Positions 17,010-27,064 of a stretch of DNA of 63,004 nucleotides are shown piece after piece; the first letter of the stretch is position 1, and each line of letters starts with the position of its first letter. The stretch spans positions 1 to 63,004 of the forward strand of contig JAGXRF010000077.1 of assembly GCA_018335925.1 (NCBI GenBank). The letters run 5' to 3'. Origin of the DNA: Flavobacteriales bacterium. GTDB lineage: Bacteria; Bacteroidota; Bacteroidia; Flavobacteriales; Flavobacteriaceae. Position numbers and translations under genes: made by a program. A model generated the notes under the pieces. The model ran no database searches and was not told the DNA's origin. It saw only the letters and a program-made list of their open reading frames with translations.

Positions 17010-20000
17010 TTATAAATTAATTTGAGCTCCTACAGTATAAATTCTTGGAGTTGGGAATTGGTATTGGTCACCAGCTCTTGGAGACTCAGCATCCCAACCT
17101 CTCCATTTAGACCAAGTCAACAAGTTTTCACCTTGAGCAAAAATTCTCAAGCTTAATTTGTCATTGAAAGTCTTTTTAGGGAAGTTATATCCAATTTGTA
17201 AGTTACGTAAACGTAAGTAAGAAGCGTCTCTTAAGAATCTGGTTGAACTAGAAGCAAATCCTTGGTTACCAACAGATAAAGATGGTTGATCTGTAATTCT
17301 GTTATCAGGTGTCCAGTGGTTTAACAAATCTCTTGTTAAGTTGAACTGCCCAATAGAGTTTGGATCTGATAAAGAAGATAAGTCAAAATCAAATCTTTGT
17401 ACATCAGCTACATAAGTAAACTGAGTAGTTAAGAAGAAATTTTTATAATCTACATTAAATCCAAAACCACCTTGAATTCTTGGAATACTTGACAAGCCAG
17501 TTAATTTTCGATCAGACTCATTAGGAGTTTCTGTTAAATTTCCATCTGCAGTATAGAACATATGGTTACCTGTACTAGGGTTGATTCCCGCATAATCAAA
17601 TACAAAGAATTCACCTACTGGACCACCAATTCTTCTAACAGTGTTTCCTAAGTTTTGTTGGGTTTGTCCTGGAGGCAAATCTAAAGCAGTGATGCTGTTG
17701 TCATTGATTGCACCGTTACCCCAAATGTTAACTTTTAATCCTGTTGGATCCGCAGATTTGATCAAATCATAGTTTAAAGATAATTCAAAACCTTTGTTTC
17801 TAATTCCACCAAAATTACCTGCAATAGAAGTTTGACCTGAGATAGCAGAGATTGGAATAGAAAAGAATAAGTCAGAAGTTTCTTTGATATAGAAATCGAA
17901 GTTAGCTCTTAATCTAGAGTTATAAATTACATCAATACCAACGTTGGTAGAAGTAATCACCTCCCAACGAACATCTGGGTTACCAATAATAGGTGAAGCA
18001 GATTGTTGTCCTAAATAAGTTGGGTTTCCTAAAGCATACAAATCTTTGTAGAAGTTAGGAATTGCATAGATAGACTGTCCTGCAATGTTTTGGTTACCAG
18101 CAGTACCGTAAGAAGCTCTTAATTTTAACATGTCAAATTTAGAACCTTGCATGAAAGACATTTTATCTAAGTTAACTCTACCCCCTACAGACCAGAAGTT
18201 ACCAAATTTGTTGTTTCCACGGAAACGGTAAGAACCATCACGTCTGAAAGTAGCAGATAAACCAAATTTAGAATCATAGTCGTAATCAGCAGAAGCAAAG
18301 TAAGACAATAATGCTGCTTTTGCTACAGAACCAGATACAAATCTTCTGTACCAAGCGAAGTTGTTAGGATCTTCAGGAATATAACCAGCACTGCTTCCTG
18401 GGAAGTAAGTTAATGGATTCAAACCATTGGTAGTATAATCAAAAGTTTTTTCAGTAGCATACAAACCTTCTACGTAACCTCCTAAATCAATAGAGTGTTT
18501 TTCGTTGAAAGTTTTGCTATAGTTGATACTAGAAGTATTAACAATTTGAGCATCACTTAAGAAAGTTTGCACTTCCGATCCACCAAAAGGCTTACCATCG
18601 TTTTGTGCAAAATAAATAGCATTGAAACCTCTTGGCCCTTGTGCTTGGGTAGATGTAAATTGAGTATAGTCAACCCCTGTAGTATTGTTGATAGACAAAT
18701 CTTTAGTCAAATCATATTTCAATTTGAAAGATCCGAAAATTTGGAATTCATTGAAACGGAATACACGGTTTCTTTCTAAGTCCATAATCAATAATGGCGT
18801 ATAACCTAATAATGGAACTCTGGTATTGAATTGAGAAGAAGGAAACTGACCTCTTGTTAACAAGTTTAATTGAGAACCATTTTGGTAGTCAGCTGGAGAT
18901 AAGTAAGGCAAACCTACTAAAGCAGCCAACATTGGGTTTTGGTTAACCCCTCCTGTTCCTAAACCAGGTACACGATTATCTTTTACAAACGCAATAGATA
19001 AACTAGAGCTGTAAGATAATTTATCGTTCATTGCTTTTCCGTCTAAGTTGTTACGGAAAGTAAAACGACTAAAGTTTGACATGTTTGACAAACCTTCCGT
19101 TTCGTTATAGTTGATAGAAGTAAAAGAACGTAATTTTTCAGTACCACCTGACATAGAAACGTTTACAGTTTTCTGAGAAGCTTTACGTAATAAAACATCT
19201 TTCCAATCTGTATCTACATCCCAAGCAGCAATTTCAGCATCTGTTAAGAATCTACCAAAACCATTGTTTTTTCTTTTCTCAATCATCAACAACTCTCTTG
19301 AGCTCATTTTGTTGTAGTAGTTGTCTTGCAAAGTAGAAACCCCAGTGGTTGAAGTTACTACGATTTCAGAAAACTCTCTGTTTTTACCTCTTCTGGTATT
19401 CACCACTACTACCCCGTTAGCACCTCTGTTACCATACAATGCAGTTGCAGCAGCATCCTTTAATACGTTGAAAGTGTCAATATCCTCAGGGTTGATAGCT
19501 CTAAAGCTAGATCCACTTTGAGGCACACCATCAATTACATACAAAGGCTCTGTATTACCGTTGATACTACCAATACCACGAATAATGGTGTTAGAGATAG
19601 CACCTGGCTGACCAGAACCAGTTGTAATTTGGAAACCTGCTACTTGCCCTTGTAAAGACTGTAATACAGATGCGTTAGGTCTGTTTTCTAAAGTTTCAGA
19701 AGAAACTGTAGCAACAGCACTAACAGATTTTGCTCTTGTGGTAGTTTTGTACCCTTCTGCTACTACTACAACCTCAGGAAGTGTAGTGTCATTTTCAAGG
19801 GTTACATTAATTCTGTTAACAGCACCTACTGTTACAGATTTAGTTTTGTAACCAACATAGGATACTTCCAACACATCCCCCTGCTTTGCTTTAATGGTAT
19901 AATTACCATCAAAATCAGTAGTAGTACCATTTTTAGTACCCTTTACAAGCACTGTAGCACCAGGTAGCGGCATGCCATCACCTGAAACAGTACCCGAGAT

Positions 20001-20078
20001 AGTTTTCTCTTGTGCAAAAGAAAACTGCATCAAAAACGCTGCAACGAGCGTTAAAATCCATTTGAATTTTGATCTCAT
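17010..20078 (-). CDS. SusC/RagA family TonB-linked outer-membrane transporter
   Basis: A 1022-residue outer-membrane importer that takes up ligands bound by its SusD partner, powered by TonB-ExbBD. After the signal peptide (ending MQFSFAQ) come a carboxypeptidase-regulatory-like domain (ISGTVSGDGMPLPGATVLVK, residues ~27-95), the plug domain (~110-230, with the SusC signature NVLKDAAATALYGNRGANGV) and a 22-strand-type barrel. Its neighbours are susD and a lipoprotein; no glycosidase or sulfatase follows. The only nearby degradative enzyme is the T9SS protease downstream, so peptide import is possible but unproven. The 20079-20270 gap is AT-rich. Confidence 0.95.
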   Translation of the reverse strand: MRSKFKWILTLVAAFLMQFSFAQEKTISGTVSGDGMPLPGATVLVKGTKNGTTTDFDGNYTIKAKQGDVLEVSYVGYKTKSVTVGAVNRINVTLENDTTLPEVVVVAEGYKTTTRAKSVSAVATVSSETLENRPNASVLQSLQGQVAGFQITTGSGQPGAISNTIIRGIGSINGNTEPLYVIDGVPQSGSSFRAINPEDIDTFNVLKDAAATALYGNRGANGVVVVNTRRGKNREFSEIVVTSTTGVSTLQDNYYNKMSSRELLMIEKRKNNGFGRFLTDAEIAAWDVDTDWKDVLLRKASQKTVNVSMSGGTEKLRSFTSINYNETEGLSNMSNFSRFTFRNNLDGKAMNDKLSYSSSLSIAFVKDNRVPGLGTGGVNQNPMLAALVGLPYLSPADYQNGSQLNLLTRGQFPSSQFNTRVPLLGYTPLLIMDLERNRVFRFNEFQIFGSFKLKYDLTKDLSINNTTGVDYTQFTSTQAQGPRGFNAIYFAQNDGKPFGGSEVQTFLSDAQIVNTSSINYSKTFNEKHSIDLGGYVEGLYATEKTFDYTTNGLNPLTYFPGSSAGYIPEDPNNFAWYRRFVSGSVAKAALLSYFASADYDYDSKFGLSATFRRDGSYRFRGNNKFGNFWSVGGRVNLDKMSFMQGSKFDMLKLRASYGTAGNQNIAGQSIYAIPNFYKDLYALGNPTYLGQQSASPIIGNPDVRWEVITSTNVGIDVIYNSRLRANFDFYIKETSDLFFSIPISAISGQTSIAGNFGGIRNKGFELSLNYDLIKSADPTGLKVNIWGNGAINDNSITALDLPPGQTQQNLGNTVRRIGGPVGEFFVFDYAGINPSTGNHMFYTADGNLTETPNESDRKLTGLSSIPRIQGGFGFNVDYKNFFLTTQFTYVADVQRFDFDLSSLSDPNSIGQFNLTRDLLNHWTPDNRITDQPSLSVGNQGFASSSTRFLRDASYLRLRNLQIGYNFPKKTFNDKLSLRIFAQGENLLTWSKWRGWDAESPRAGDQYQFPTPRIYTVGAQINL

Positions 20079-20140
20079 ATTACTTTTATTTGAGTTAGTT
20101 ATTCCGCAAACTTCTTAATTATTTATTAAACTACCAAATT

Positions 20141-20169
20141 TTGTTCACCATTTTATTGGTTTATATTTG
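20141..20169 (+). promoter_or_regulatory. Predicted promoter for rnhB
   Basis: TTG at 20141-20143 is separated by 18 bases from TATATTTG at 20162-20169. This matches the Bacteroidota -33/-7 pattern. The start codon is about 100 bases downstream. Confidence 0.55.
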
Positions 20170-20270
20170 TTAAAAAAAGTTCGCTAAAATTATTGTTAGT
20201 GCACTCAAATTAAACTTTAGATGCATTAAAATAAAAAAGGTTGCGTTTTCTTTAAAAATAATTCAATGTT

Positions 20271-20987
20271 ATGCCAACATTAAGTAATCAATTCAGTATG
20301 TATGACTTAGAAGCCGGTTGTGACGAGGCTGGAAGGGGTTGTTTAGCTGGCCCTGTAACTGCAGCAGCGGTAATCCTTCCGAAAAACATCTTAAATACAT
20401 CAAATCATTCTGTTGATAAAAAGTGGATGCAATTTTTATTAGAAAACCTGAATGATTCAAAAAAAATCAATGAAAAGAAACGTTTTGAACTTAAACCTAT
20501 TATTGAAGATATTGCTATAAGTTATGCAGTAACCTCCATTCTTCCCTCAGAAATTGATGAAATCAACATCTTAAATGCATCCTTAAAGGCCATGCAAGAA
20601 TGTATTTTGAAATTAGAAACTATTCCGCAATACATCATAATAGATGGCAACAAAAAAATAACTCCAAAAAGGCCATTCCATAATACTACGGGTAAAATTT
20701 TTACCCCAAATGAACTTGCGTTTGTTCAAAACGTTCCAAACGAATGCATCATTAAAGGGGATGGCAAATATTTGAATATAGCCGCAGCTTCTATTTTGGC
20801 AAAAACACACAGAGACTTATACATGGAGGAAATTCACGAAGCTTATCCAAAATATCAATGGAAACAAAACAAAGGCTACCCTACCAAAGATCATAAGCTA
20901 GCCATACAACAATACGGTTTGTGTGAACATCATCGAAAAAGTTTTCAATGGGATAAAAATATGCAGCAACTTAAATTAGATTTTTAA
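20271..20987 (+). CDS. rnhB: Ribonuclease HII
   Basis: A 238-residue enzyme that cuts RNA in RNA-DNA hybrids, including single ribonucleotides in DNA. The first motif CDEAGRG gives metal-binding D18 and E19. D125 lies in YIIIDGNK, and the [12 protein letters not shown] motif at 171-182 ends in D182, completing the DEDD set. The chain is somewhat longer than many RNase HII proteins because of an insertion near residues 42-60. It is divergent from susC and its stop codon overlaps the lipB stop by four bases in convergent orientation. Confidence 0.95.
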   Translation: MPTLSNQFSMYDLEAGCDEAGRGCLAGPVTAAAVILPKNILNTSNHSVDKKWMQFLLENLNDSKKINEKKRFELKPIIEDIAISYAVTSILPSEIDEINILNASLKAMQECILKLETIPQYIIIDGNKKITPKRPFHNTTGKIFTPNELAFVQNVPNECIIKGDGKYLNIAAASILAKTHRDLYMEEIHEAYPKYQWKQNKGYPTKDHKLAIQQYGLCEHHRKSFQWDKNMQQLKLDF

Positions 20988-21676
20988 AGTGTTGCCTCAA
21001 AAAGTGTCAGAAAATGTTTGGTAAATTTTTCTTTGACTTCTTCCATAGAAATTTCTTTCCCTAATTCTGCTTTCATCGAAGTAACTCCTTTGCCTCTGAT
21101 GCCACATGGAATTATGTGATCAAAATAACCTAAGTCAGTATTCACATTTAATGCAAAGCCGTGCATGGTAACCCAACGTGAAGCTTTGACTCCCATGGCA
21201 CAAATTTTTCTGGCAAATGGGGTTCCAACATCCAGCCACACACCAGTTTCACCTGAACTTCTTGTACCAACCAAACCAAATTCGGCAATGGTTAAAATAA
21301 TTGCTTCTTCTAAAAACCTCAAATAACGATGGATATCTGTGAAAAAATTCTCTAAATCTAAAATGGGATACCCCACCAATTGTCCTGGTCCATGAAAAGT
21401 AATATCCCCCCCTCTATTAATTTTATAAAACCCAATATTGCGTTCTTTTAACTGAAGTTCATTTAAAAGCAAATGAGCCATATCTCCACTTTTTCCAAGA
21501 GTATACACCGGAGGATGCTCTAACAATAACAAATAATTATTGGTAATCAACTCTGGTTGGTTTCGTTTTTGCAGTTTGATATCTACCGTTTGCTGGAACA
21601 ATTTTTCTTGGTAATCCCAGCAAGTTTGGTAATCTACCAAACCTAAGTGTTCTATGATGACTTGAGTGTTTTTCAT
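20984..21676 (-). CDS. lipB: Octanoyl-[acyl carrier protein]:protein transferase
   Basis: LipB transfers octanoyl groups from ACP to the lipoyl domains of dehydrogenase complexes, the first step of lipoate synthesis. The family motif [18 protein letters not shown] lies at 88-104. The catalytic Lys is K164 in MGVKASRW and the acyl-thioester Cys is C191 in PCGIRGKG. The 230-residue length is normal. It is divergent from lysS, with a TAACTTTG -7-type box about 20 bases upstream of the ATG, and convergent with rnhB with a four-base overlap and no room for a separate terminator. Confidence 0.96.
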   Translation of the reverse strand: MKNTQVIIEHLGLVDYQTCWDYQEKLFQQTVDIKLQKRNQPELITNNYLLLLEHPPVYTLGKSGDMAHLLLNELQLKERNIGFYKINRGGDITFHGPGQLVGYPILDLENFFTDIHRYLRFLEEAIILTIAEFGLVGTRSSGETGVWLDVGTPFARKICAMGVKASRWVTMHGFALNVNTDLGYFDHIIPCGIRGKGVTSMKAELGKEISMEEVKEKFTKHFLTLFEATL

Positions 21677-21695
21677 TTCAAAGAGTAACGAATGG

Positions 21696-21743
21696 CAAAG
21701 TTAACCTAAAATTTTTTGGTTTTTTACCAATTCTGTACCTTTG
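21696..21743. promoter_or_regulatory. Divergent lipB / lysS promoter region
   Basis: Plus strand for lysS: TTG at 21716-21718, a 17-base spacer and TACCTTTG at 21736-21743, giving a leader of about 15-18 bases before ATG 21766. Minus strand for lipB: TAACTTTG at 21703-21696, without a well-spaced -33 element. Confidence 0.65.
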
Positions 21744-21765
21744 CACTCGTTTTAAAACAAAGCCC

Positions 21766-23454
21766 ATGCAACTTTCAGAACAAGAAGTAATCCGTAGAGA
21801 AAAACTAAACCAACTAAGAAGTTTAGGTATTGAAGCCTATCCTGCTGCCTTATTTCCGGTAAGCGAAACCAGCAAACAAGTAAAAAACCAGTTTGAAGAA
21901 GGAAAAAAAGTAGTTTTGGCTGGTAGATTGATGAGTGTTCGAATTCAAGGAAAAGCTTCTTTTGCAGAATTGCAGGACAGCGAAGGTAGAATTCAACTAT
22001 ATATTAATAGAGATGAATTGTGTTTAGGTGACGATAAAACTTTGTATAACGAAGTTTTTAAAAAGCTATTAGACCTAGGTGACTTTATTGGGATAGAAGG
22101 AGAATTGTTTTTAACCCAAGTAGGGGAAAAAACGGTAAAAGTTACTTCTTTAAAATTATTGAGCAAGGCCTTAAAGCCATTGCCACTTCCTAAAACTGAT
22201 GCTGAGGGAAATACATACGATGCTTTCACTGATCCTGAATTGCGTTACCGCATGCGTTATGTAGATTTGGTGGTGAATCCGCAAGTAAAAGAAGTGTTCA
22301 TCAAAAGAACACGCTTGTTTGATGCCATGCGAACTTTTTTTAACCAAAAGGGTTACATGGAAGTGGAAACCCCTATTTTGCAATCAATTCCTGGTGGAGC
22401 AGCTGCCAGACCATTCATTACACACCACAATAGTTTGGATATTCCGTTGTATATGAGAATTGCCAATGAGTTATATTTAAAAAGATTGATTGTAGGTGGC
22501 TTTGATGGGGTGTATGAATTTTCGAAAAACTTCCGAAACGAAGGAATGGACCGAACCCATAACCCGGAATTTACTGCCATGGAAATTTACGTGGCTTACA
22601 AAGATTACCATTGGATGATGGAATTCACAGAACAATTATTAGAGTTTTGTGCTACACAAGTTAATGGAACTACAAAAGCAACTTTTGGAGAAAATCAAAT
22701 TGACTTTAAAGCTCCTTATCCTAGAATTAGTATGACGGATGCTATCAAGCAATTTACTGGTTTTGATATCTCTGGAAAAACTGAAGATGAAATTAGAAAT
22801 GCAGCCATTTCAATGGGCATAGAAGTAAATGAAACCATGGGGAAAGGAAAGTTAATAGATGAAATTTTTGGTGCCAAGTGTGAAGGAAACTTCATCCAAC
22901 CAACTTTTATTACAGACTATCCGAAAGAAATGTCGCCTTTGTGTAAAACCCATAGAGACAACCCTGAGCTAACTGAACGTTTTGAATTGATGGTTTGCGG
23001 GAAAGAAGTAGCCAATGCGTACTCTGAATTGAACGACCCTATTGACCAAAGAGAACGATTTGAAGCTCAGTTAGCTTTATCGGAACGAGGGGATGATGAA
23101 GCCATGTTTATAGACAACGACTTTTTAAGAGCGTTGGAATTTGGTATGCCTCCAACTTCTGGATTGGGAATTGGAATGGATCGTTTGGTGATGTTTTTAA
23201 CCAATAATGCCTCTATTCAAGAAGTGCTATTTTTCCCACAAATGAGACCTGAAAAAAAAGCAATAGAATTATCAGAAGAAGAAAAATTAATCGTTAACTT
23301 TTTGAAGAAATCTTCCCCACAAGAGCTTAATCAATTAAAGACTGACTCAGGATTGAGTGGAAAAAAATGGGATGCTGCTACCAAAGGATTGAGCAAGCAC
23401 CAAATAATTGAAGTAAAAGTTGAGGAAACAGGAAAATGGATTTACTTAAAGTAA
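21766..23454 (+). CDS. lysS: Lysyl-tRNA synthetase, class II
   Basis: LysRS charges tRNA-Lys. The N-terminal OB-fold anticodon-binding domain covers about residues 45-150 (VVLAGRLMSVRIQGKASFAE). The class II motifs are present: motif 2 FRNEGMDRTHNPEFT near 262, and motif 3 GLGIGMDRLVM near 470. At 562 residues it is about 60 longer than the E. coli enzyme. The extra part is a C-terminal helical domain after the ATP site (from SEEEKLIVNFLKKSSPQELN on). I recall such tails in other Flavobacteriia; their role is not known to me. It is convergent with the LuxR-type gene, six bases away. Confidence 0.97.
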   Translation: MQLSEQEVIRREKLNQLRSLGIEAYPAALFPVSETSKQVKNQFEEGKKVVLAGRLMSVRIQGKASFAELQDSEGRIQLYINRDELCLGDDKTLYNEVFKKLLDLGDFIGIEGELFLTQVGEKTVKVTSLKLLSKALKPLPLPKTDAEGNTYDAFTDPELRYRMRYVDLVVNPQVKEVFIKRTRLFDAMRTFFNQKGYMEVETPILQSIPGGAAARPFITHHNSLDIPLYMRIANELYLKRLIVGGFDGVYEFSKNFRNEGMDRTHNPEFTAMEIYVAYKDYHWMMEFTEQLLEFCATQVNGTTKATFGENQIDFKAPYPRISMTDAIKQFTGFDISGKTEDEIRNAAISMGIEVNETMGKGKLIDEIFGAKCEGNFIQPTFITDYPKEMSPLCKTHRDNPELTERFELMVCGKEVANAYSELNDPIDQRERFEAQLALSERGDDEAMFIDNDFLRALEFGMPPTSGLGIGMDRLVMFLTNNASIQEVLFFPQMRPEKKAIELSEEEKLIVNFLKKSSPQELNQLKTDSGLSGKKWDAATKGLSKHQIIEVKVEETGKWIYLK

Positions 23455-23460
23455 GCCCTT

Positions 23461-24114
23461 TTAGTTTAAGCTTTCAAACTTTCGCATAATATCTACCAGT
23501 TGCACCAAATTTTGGATGCCTAATTTTTCGAAAATTCGATTTTTATAAGTGCTTACCGTAGATGCACCAATATCAAGTAGATTAGAAATTTCTAAATTAC
23601 CCATTCCGTTTTTCATGTAAACAGCTATCTCAAATTCTCTTTTTGAAAGCCTAGTAATTGGATTAGAAATTACTTCATAGTCAACCACATTCATTTCTTT
23701 TATCATTTCAAACGTTACCGTTTGCTTAATAATCTTCATCACTGCCTCTAAAAACTCCTCTTCGGTAATGTCATTCGCAACATAAGCATCAATTTTGTCT
23801 AAATACATTAGCTGTAATTCAGAAATTTTTTGCTTGGAGTTTACCAACATAACTAACTTGGTGTTTAACTGCTTTACTCTAATTTTGGAGGAAATTAAAT
23901 TCAAGTAGTCTATAGAAGTGTCTTTTTCAACCACCAATAAATCAATGTTTATTGTGTTTAAAATCTCTAATGTAGTTTTTTCAGATTTTGAATGTAAAAC
24001 TTTTACATTTTTAAAATACTCTTCTAAAAGCGACTGAAAGCCTTTGTAACAGAGCATTGAAGCATCCACCATTAAAATATTGATTGTGTTAGCTATTTGG
24101 TTGAATGATTGCAT
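23461..24114 (-). CDS. LuxR-type regulator with degenerate receiver domain
   Basis: A 217-residue response-regulator-like protein. The C-terminal HTH (RLSKREFEIAVYMKNGMGNL, residues ~153-215) is a standard NarL/LuxR DNA-binding domain. The N-terminal ~125 residues have the length and hydrophobic pattern of a receiver domain. However, the acidic pair is reduced to one Asp (D17, in MVDAS), the phospho-acceptor position is E63 (DLLVVEK), and the switch Thr is absent. Phosphorylation is therefore doubtful; an always-active or ligand-controlled form is possible. No histidine kinase is adjacent. Targets are unknown. Confidence 0.85.
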   Translation of the reverse strand: MQSFNQIANTINILMVDASMLCYKGFQSLLEEYFKNVKVLHSKSEKTTLEILNTINIDLLVVEKDTSIDYLNLISSKIRVKQLNTKLVMLVNSKQKISELQLMYLDKIDAYVANDITEEEFLEAVMKIIKQTVTFEMIKEMNVVDYEVISNPITRLSKREFEIAVYMKNGMGNLEISNLLDIGASTVSTYKNRIFEKLGIQNLVQLVDIMRKFESLN

Positions 24115-24240
24115 AAGAATCTACAGTACTTAATTTGGTTTAGAAGATTTACTTTAATTAGTAGTAAACATAACCACAAAGTAACCAAAAAAAATAAGCG
24201 TTTCGACCAAAAGCATGTAATTTCGTTAAAATACTGCTAA

Positions 24241-25089
24241 TTATTCATCCGCACCTACCAACACTTGATCTGAAGAAACTTTTAATTGCACAGCAACTCC
24301 ATTTGAATCCAACATTTTAACCCCAAAACCATCCTTTGCAGCAATTTGTGGACTTACAAAGCCTGTAAAATGATTGTATGAAATATTTAACTCTTGCAAC
24401 TGAGTCAAAGAAGCAATTTCTTTTGGGACAAATCCAACCAAATGATTGTCAAATAAATTTAAGGTTTTTAAATGAATTAAATTTCCTATTTTTCCATCAA
24501 GCATCCCCTCAAATTGATTGCTTTGCAAACGCAAATGTTTTAAATGAACCAGCTGATAAATTCCTAAAGGTAATTTTCCCGAAAAGTCATTGTTAAACAA
24601 CGTTAAATTTTCTAACCTTACACAAAATTCGATTGAATCAGGTAAATTACCAGAAAAACGATTATGATGTAATTCAAAGTTTCTTAATTGTTTTAAATCT
24701 CCCAAATTGGAAGGCAAACTTCCATGTAATTGATTAAACGAAAGATTACAATGTTCTAACAAATTTAGTTGGATAAAACTTTGTGGCAAGACTCCAGTAA
24801 TACTATTCCCTTGTAAGTTCAGCACTTTAAGTTTAGAGATTTTTCCGAAAGATTCTGGTAAATTTCCACTCAAATTATTATTTGGCAAAACAATAGCAAT
24901 AACATTTCCTTCTAATACGGAAACTCCTTTCCAAGTAGCAACAGGCTTGCTCAAATCCCATTTTTCTTTCCATTCTTTGCCTTTAGTGGAATTATAAAAA
25001 TCAATCAATGCTACTTTCTCCTCCAAAGAAATATATTGAGCAAATGAAATTTGCATTAAAAACAATAAAAAATAAACATAAATTCTCAT
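24241..25089 (-). CDS. Exported leucine-rich repeat protein
   Basis: A 282-residue protein with a signal peptide (MRIYVYFLLFLMQISFAQ). It then has a plant-type LRR N-terminal cap (ALIDFYNSTKGKEWKEKWDL) and about seven 24-residue repeats of the form LxxLxLxxNxFxGxLPxxI from residue ~64 to ~245. The last ~35 residues are a short non-repeat cap. There is no T9SS sorting domain, lipobox or barrel. It is probably periplasmic or surface-exposed by another route and mediates protein binding. The gene lies alone between divergent and same-strand neighbours with gaps of over 100 bases. Confidence 0.88.
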   Translation of the reverse strand: MRIYVYFLLFLMQISFAQYISLEEKVALIDFYNSTKGKEWKEKWDLSKPVATWKGVSVLEGNVIAIVLPNNNLSGNLPESFGKISKLKVLNLQGNSITGVLPQSFIQLNLLEHCNLSFNQLHGSLPSNLGDLKQLRNFELHHNRFSGNLPDSIEFCVRLENLTLFNNDFSGKLPLGIYQLVHLKHLRLQSNQFEGMLDGKIGNLIHLKTLNLFDNHLVGFVPKEIASLTQLQELNISYNHFTGFVSPQIAAKDGFGVKMLDSNGVAVQLKVSSDQVLVGADE

Positions 25090-25242
25090 AATGCGTATAT
25101 TTATGAAGCTAAAATAATCAATTATGCATTTTGTCGAGCATTAAAATCGACGAAATGCAATTTTAAAAAGTTTATGAAATATTTTTCTTACATGTTTTGA
25201 ACGATAAAAAACAATAATTAACTAATCTAAAAACACATTATT

Positions 25243-25731
25243 ATGGAAATCAATTTTTTAGCCGTGCTTTTTGCCGGAATTAGTATTTTTTTGACAGGAG
25301 GCATTTATTACCACCCTAAAATAATGGGAAATGCTTGGATGAAAGCCTCTTGTTTATCATTGGAAGATTTAAAAAAAGGAGGTATGGCTAAACTATTTCT
25401 CAGTTGCTTTTTATTGAGTTTGTTGATAGGTTTTATCTTTAATCCTATTGTAATTCACCAATTTGGTCCTTTAGGCATGATAGGCGGACCAGAATTTATT
25501 GAAACAGCCAAACCTTCCTATGCCACATTTATGCAAGATTATGGAGATGCATATCGAACTTTTAAACACGGAGCACTTCATGGTTTTATGACTGCATTAT
25601 TTTTGGTATTTCCTATTCTTGGAATCAATGCCTTATTTGAAAGAAAAACATGGAAATACATAGGTATTCACACAGGGTATTGGTTAATTGCATTAACCAT
25701 AGCTGGTGGCATTATTGGAGGTTGGCAATAA
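25243..25731 (+). CDS. DUF1761 family membrane protein
   Basis: A 162-residue integral membrane protein with four hydrophobic segments (about 5-22, 49-68, 107-128 and 136-158) and the GIYYHPKIMGNAWMK motif early on, as in DUF1761. The function is unknown. It is divergent from the LRR gene; the gap of 153 bases contains no clear consensus promoter. The GNAT-like gene follows 33 bases later on the same strand. Confidence 0.8.
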   Translation: MEINFLAVLFAGISIFLTGGIYYHPKIMGNAWMKASCLSLEDLKKGGMAKLFLSCFLLSLLIGFIFNPIVIHQFGPLGMIGGPEFIETAKPSYATFMQDYGDAYRTFKHGALHGFMTALFLVFPILGINALFERKTWKYIGIHTGYWLIALTIAGGIIGGWQ

Positions 25732-25764
25732 TTTAACATTTAGTCGCAAAGCAATCCAATACTT

Positions 25765-26922
25765 TTGGTAAAAAAAGTTTTGTACACCACACAAATCAAA
25801 CTCACCACCAATGAACTTTCTGATGCTTGGGAAACTATTGCCAATGGGGATATTTTTCTAAGCATTTCTTACTTAAAATCTTTAGAAGAAGGCATTCCGA
25901 GCAATATGCAACTTTTCTTCATAGAAGTTTATGACATGGAAAAGGTCGTTGGTATTGCGTTAGTACAATATATCGAAATTAAACAACTTTCTACTTTAGG
26001 AGAAAGAGATCCTTGGCTTCATAAGCAATTACGTAATTTTTGTTTGAAAAAGTTTTGTCCGGGTGTTTTGGTGGTTGGAAACAACTTACTTACAGGTAAC
26101 CATGGGTTTAGGCATACTCAGGGAATTACTTCTGATTTGTTTTTAAATACGATTGAAAATAGTTTGCAAAGCATTCAAAACCAGTTGAATATTCAACAAA
26201 AAAAAGCATCCATGATTACTTGGAAAGACTACACCTTTCCGGATTATACTTCTTTTTTTAAACCAAAAAAATATGTGACTTTACAAGCTCAACCTAACAT
26301 GATTTTTCATGTAAATGTGCAATGGAAAGGCTTTGAAGATTACAAAACTGCTTTGCAAAAAAAATACCGGCAACAATTGCAAAGAGCCCAACGGAAAATA
26401 GTACATTTAGAGAAGAAAAAGCTGAATATCAATTGGATAGAACATAATGAAGAGCAATTGCATGCTTTGTATTATGCAGTAGCTGAAAATGCCCCATTCA
26501 ATACTTTTATATTGCCAAAAAACCACTTTTCTGCTTTAAAAAAACACCTTAATGATCAATTTTATCTGTATGGCTATTTTGACCAAGAAGTTTTGATAGG
26601 TTTTAGTACCTTGATTGCCAATGGAAAGCAAATGGATACGTATTTTTTAGGTTACAACCCGCAAGTTCAAAAAAATTATTTGTTGTATTTGAACATGTTA
26701 TATGATATGGTTGCTTTTTCTATCAACCAAGGTTTTGAGAAGATTGTTTTTGGTAGAACTGCTTTAGAAATCAAAAGTTCTATTGGTGCTGAACCTGAAG
26801 AGGTAATTGGATGGATGCAGCATCAAAAACCGTTTATCCACCGAAATTTAGTAAAAATAACCAAATGGGTGGAACCCAAAGCAACATGGACGGTTCGACA
26901 TCCATTTACAGAAAAGCATTAG
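25765..26922 (+). CDS. GNAT-fold acyltransferase-like protein (TTG start)
   Basis: A 385-residue protein whose second half has the look of a GNAT/FemAB-type acyltransferase: KKYRQQLQRAQRK (residues ~199-211), DQEVLIGFSTLIANGKQMDT and FLGYNPQVQKNYLLYLNMLY. I recall it as a conserved Flavobacteriia protein annotated only as GNAT family; the acceptor is unknown. The first in-frame ATG lies 48 codons in and would remove part of the first domain, so TTG at 25765-25767 is the best start. The next 140 bases to the ABC-F stop hold no gene. Confidence 0.75.
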   Translation: MVKKVLYTTQIKLTTNELSDAWETIANGDIFLSISYLKSLEEGIPSNMQLFFIEVYDMEKVVGIALVQYIEIKQLSTLGERDPWLHKQLRNFCLKKFCPGVLVVGNNLLTGNHGFRHTQGITSDLFLNTIENSLQSIQNQLNIQQKKASMITWKDYTFPDYTSFFKPKKYVTLQAQPNMIFHVNVQWKGFEDYKTALQKKYRQQLQRAQRKIVHLEKKKLNINWIEHNEEQLHALYYAVAENAPFNTFILPKNHFSALKKHLNDQFYLYGYFDQEVLIGFSTLIANGKQMDTYFLGYNPQVQKNYLLYLNMLYDMVAFSINQGFEKIVFGRTALEIKSSIGAEPEEVIGWMQHQKPFIHRNLVKITKWVEPKATWTVRHPFTEKH

Positions 26923-27064
26923 ATAAATTGGGTTCGATTGATAATATGTTTAAACAAAATATTTGTTTTTACCGCAAAGTCGTAAAGTTCACAGTGTTTA
27001 AACGATTTATAAAATAAGGGAGATTTAGATTAGGTTATAAATAGAATTTTACACCGAACCAACA

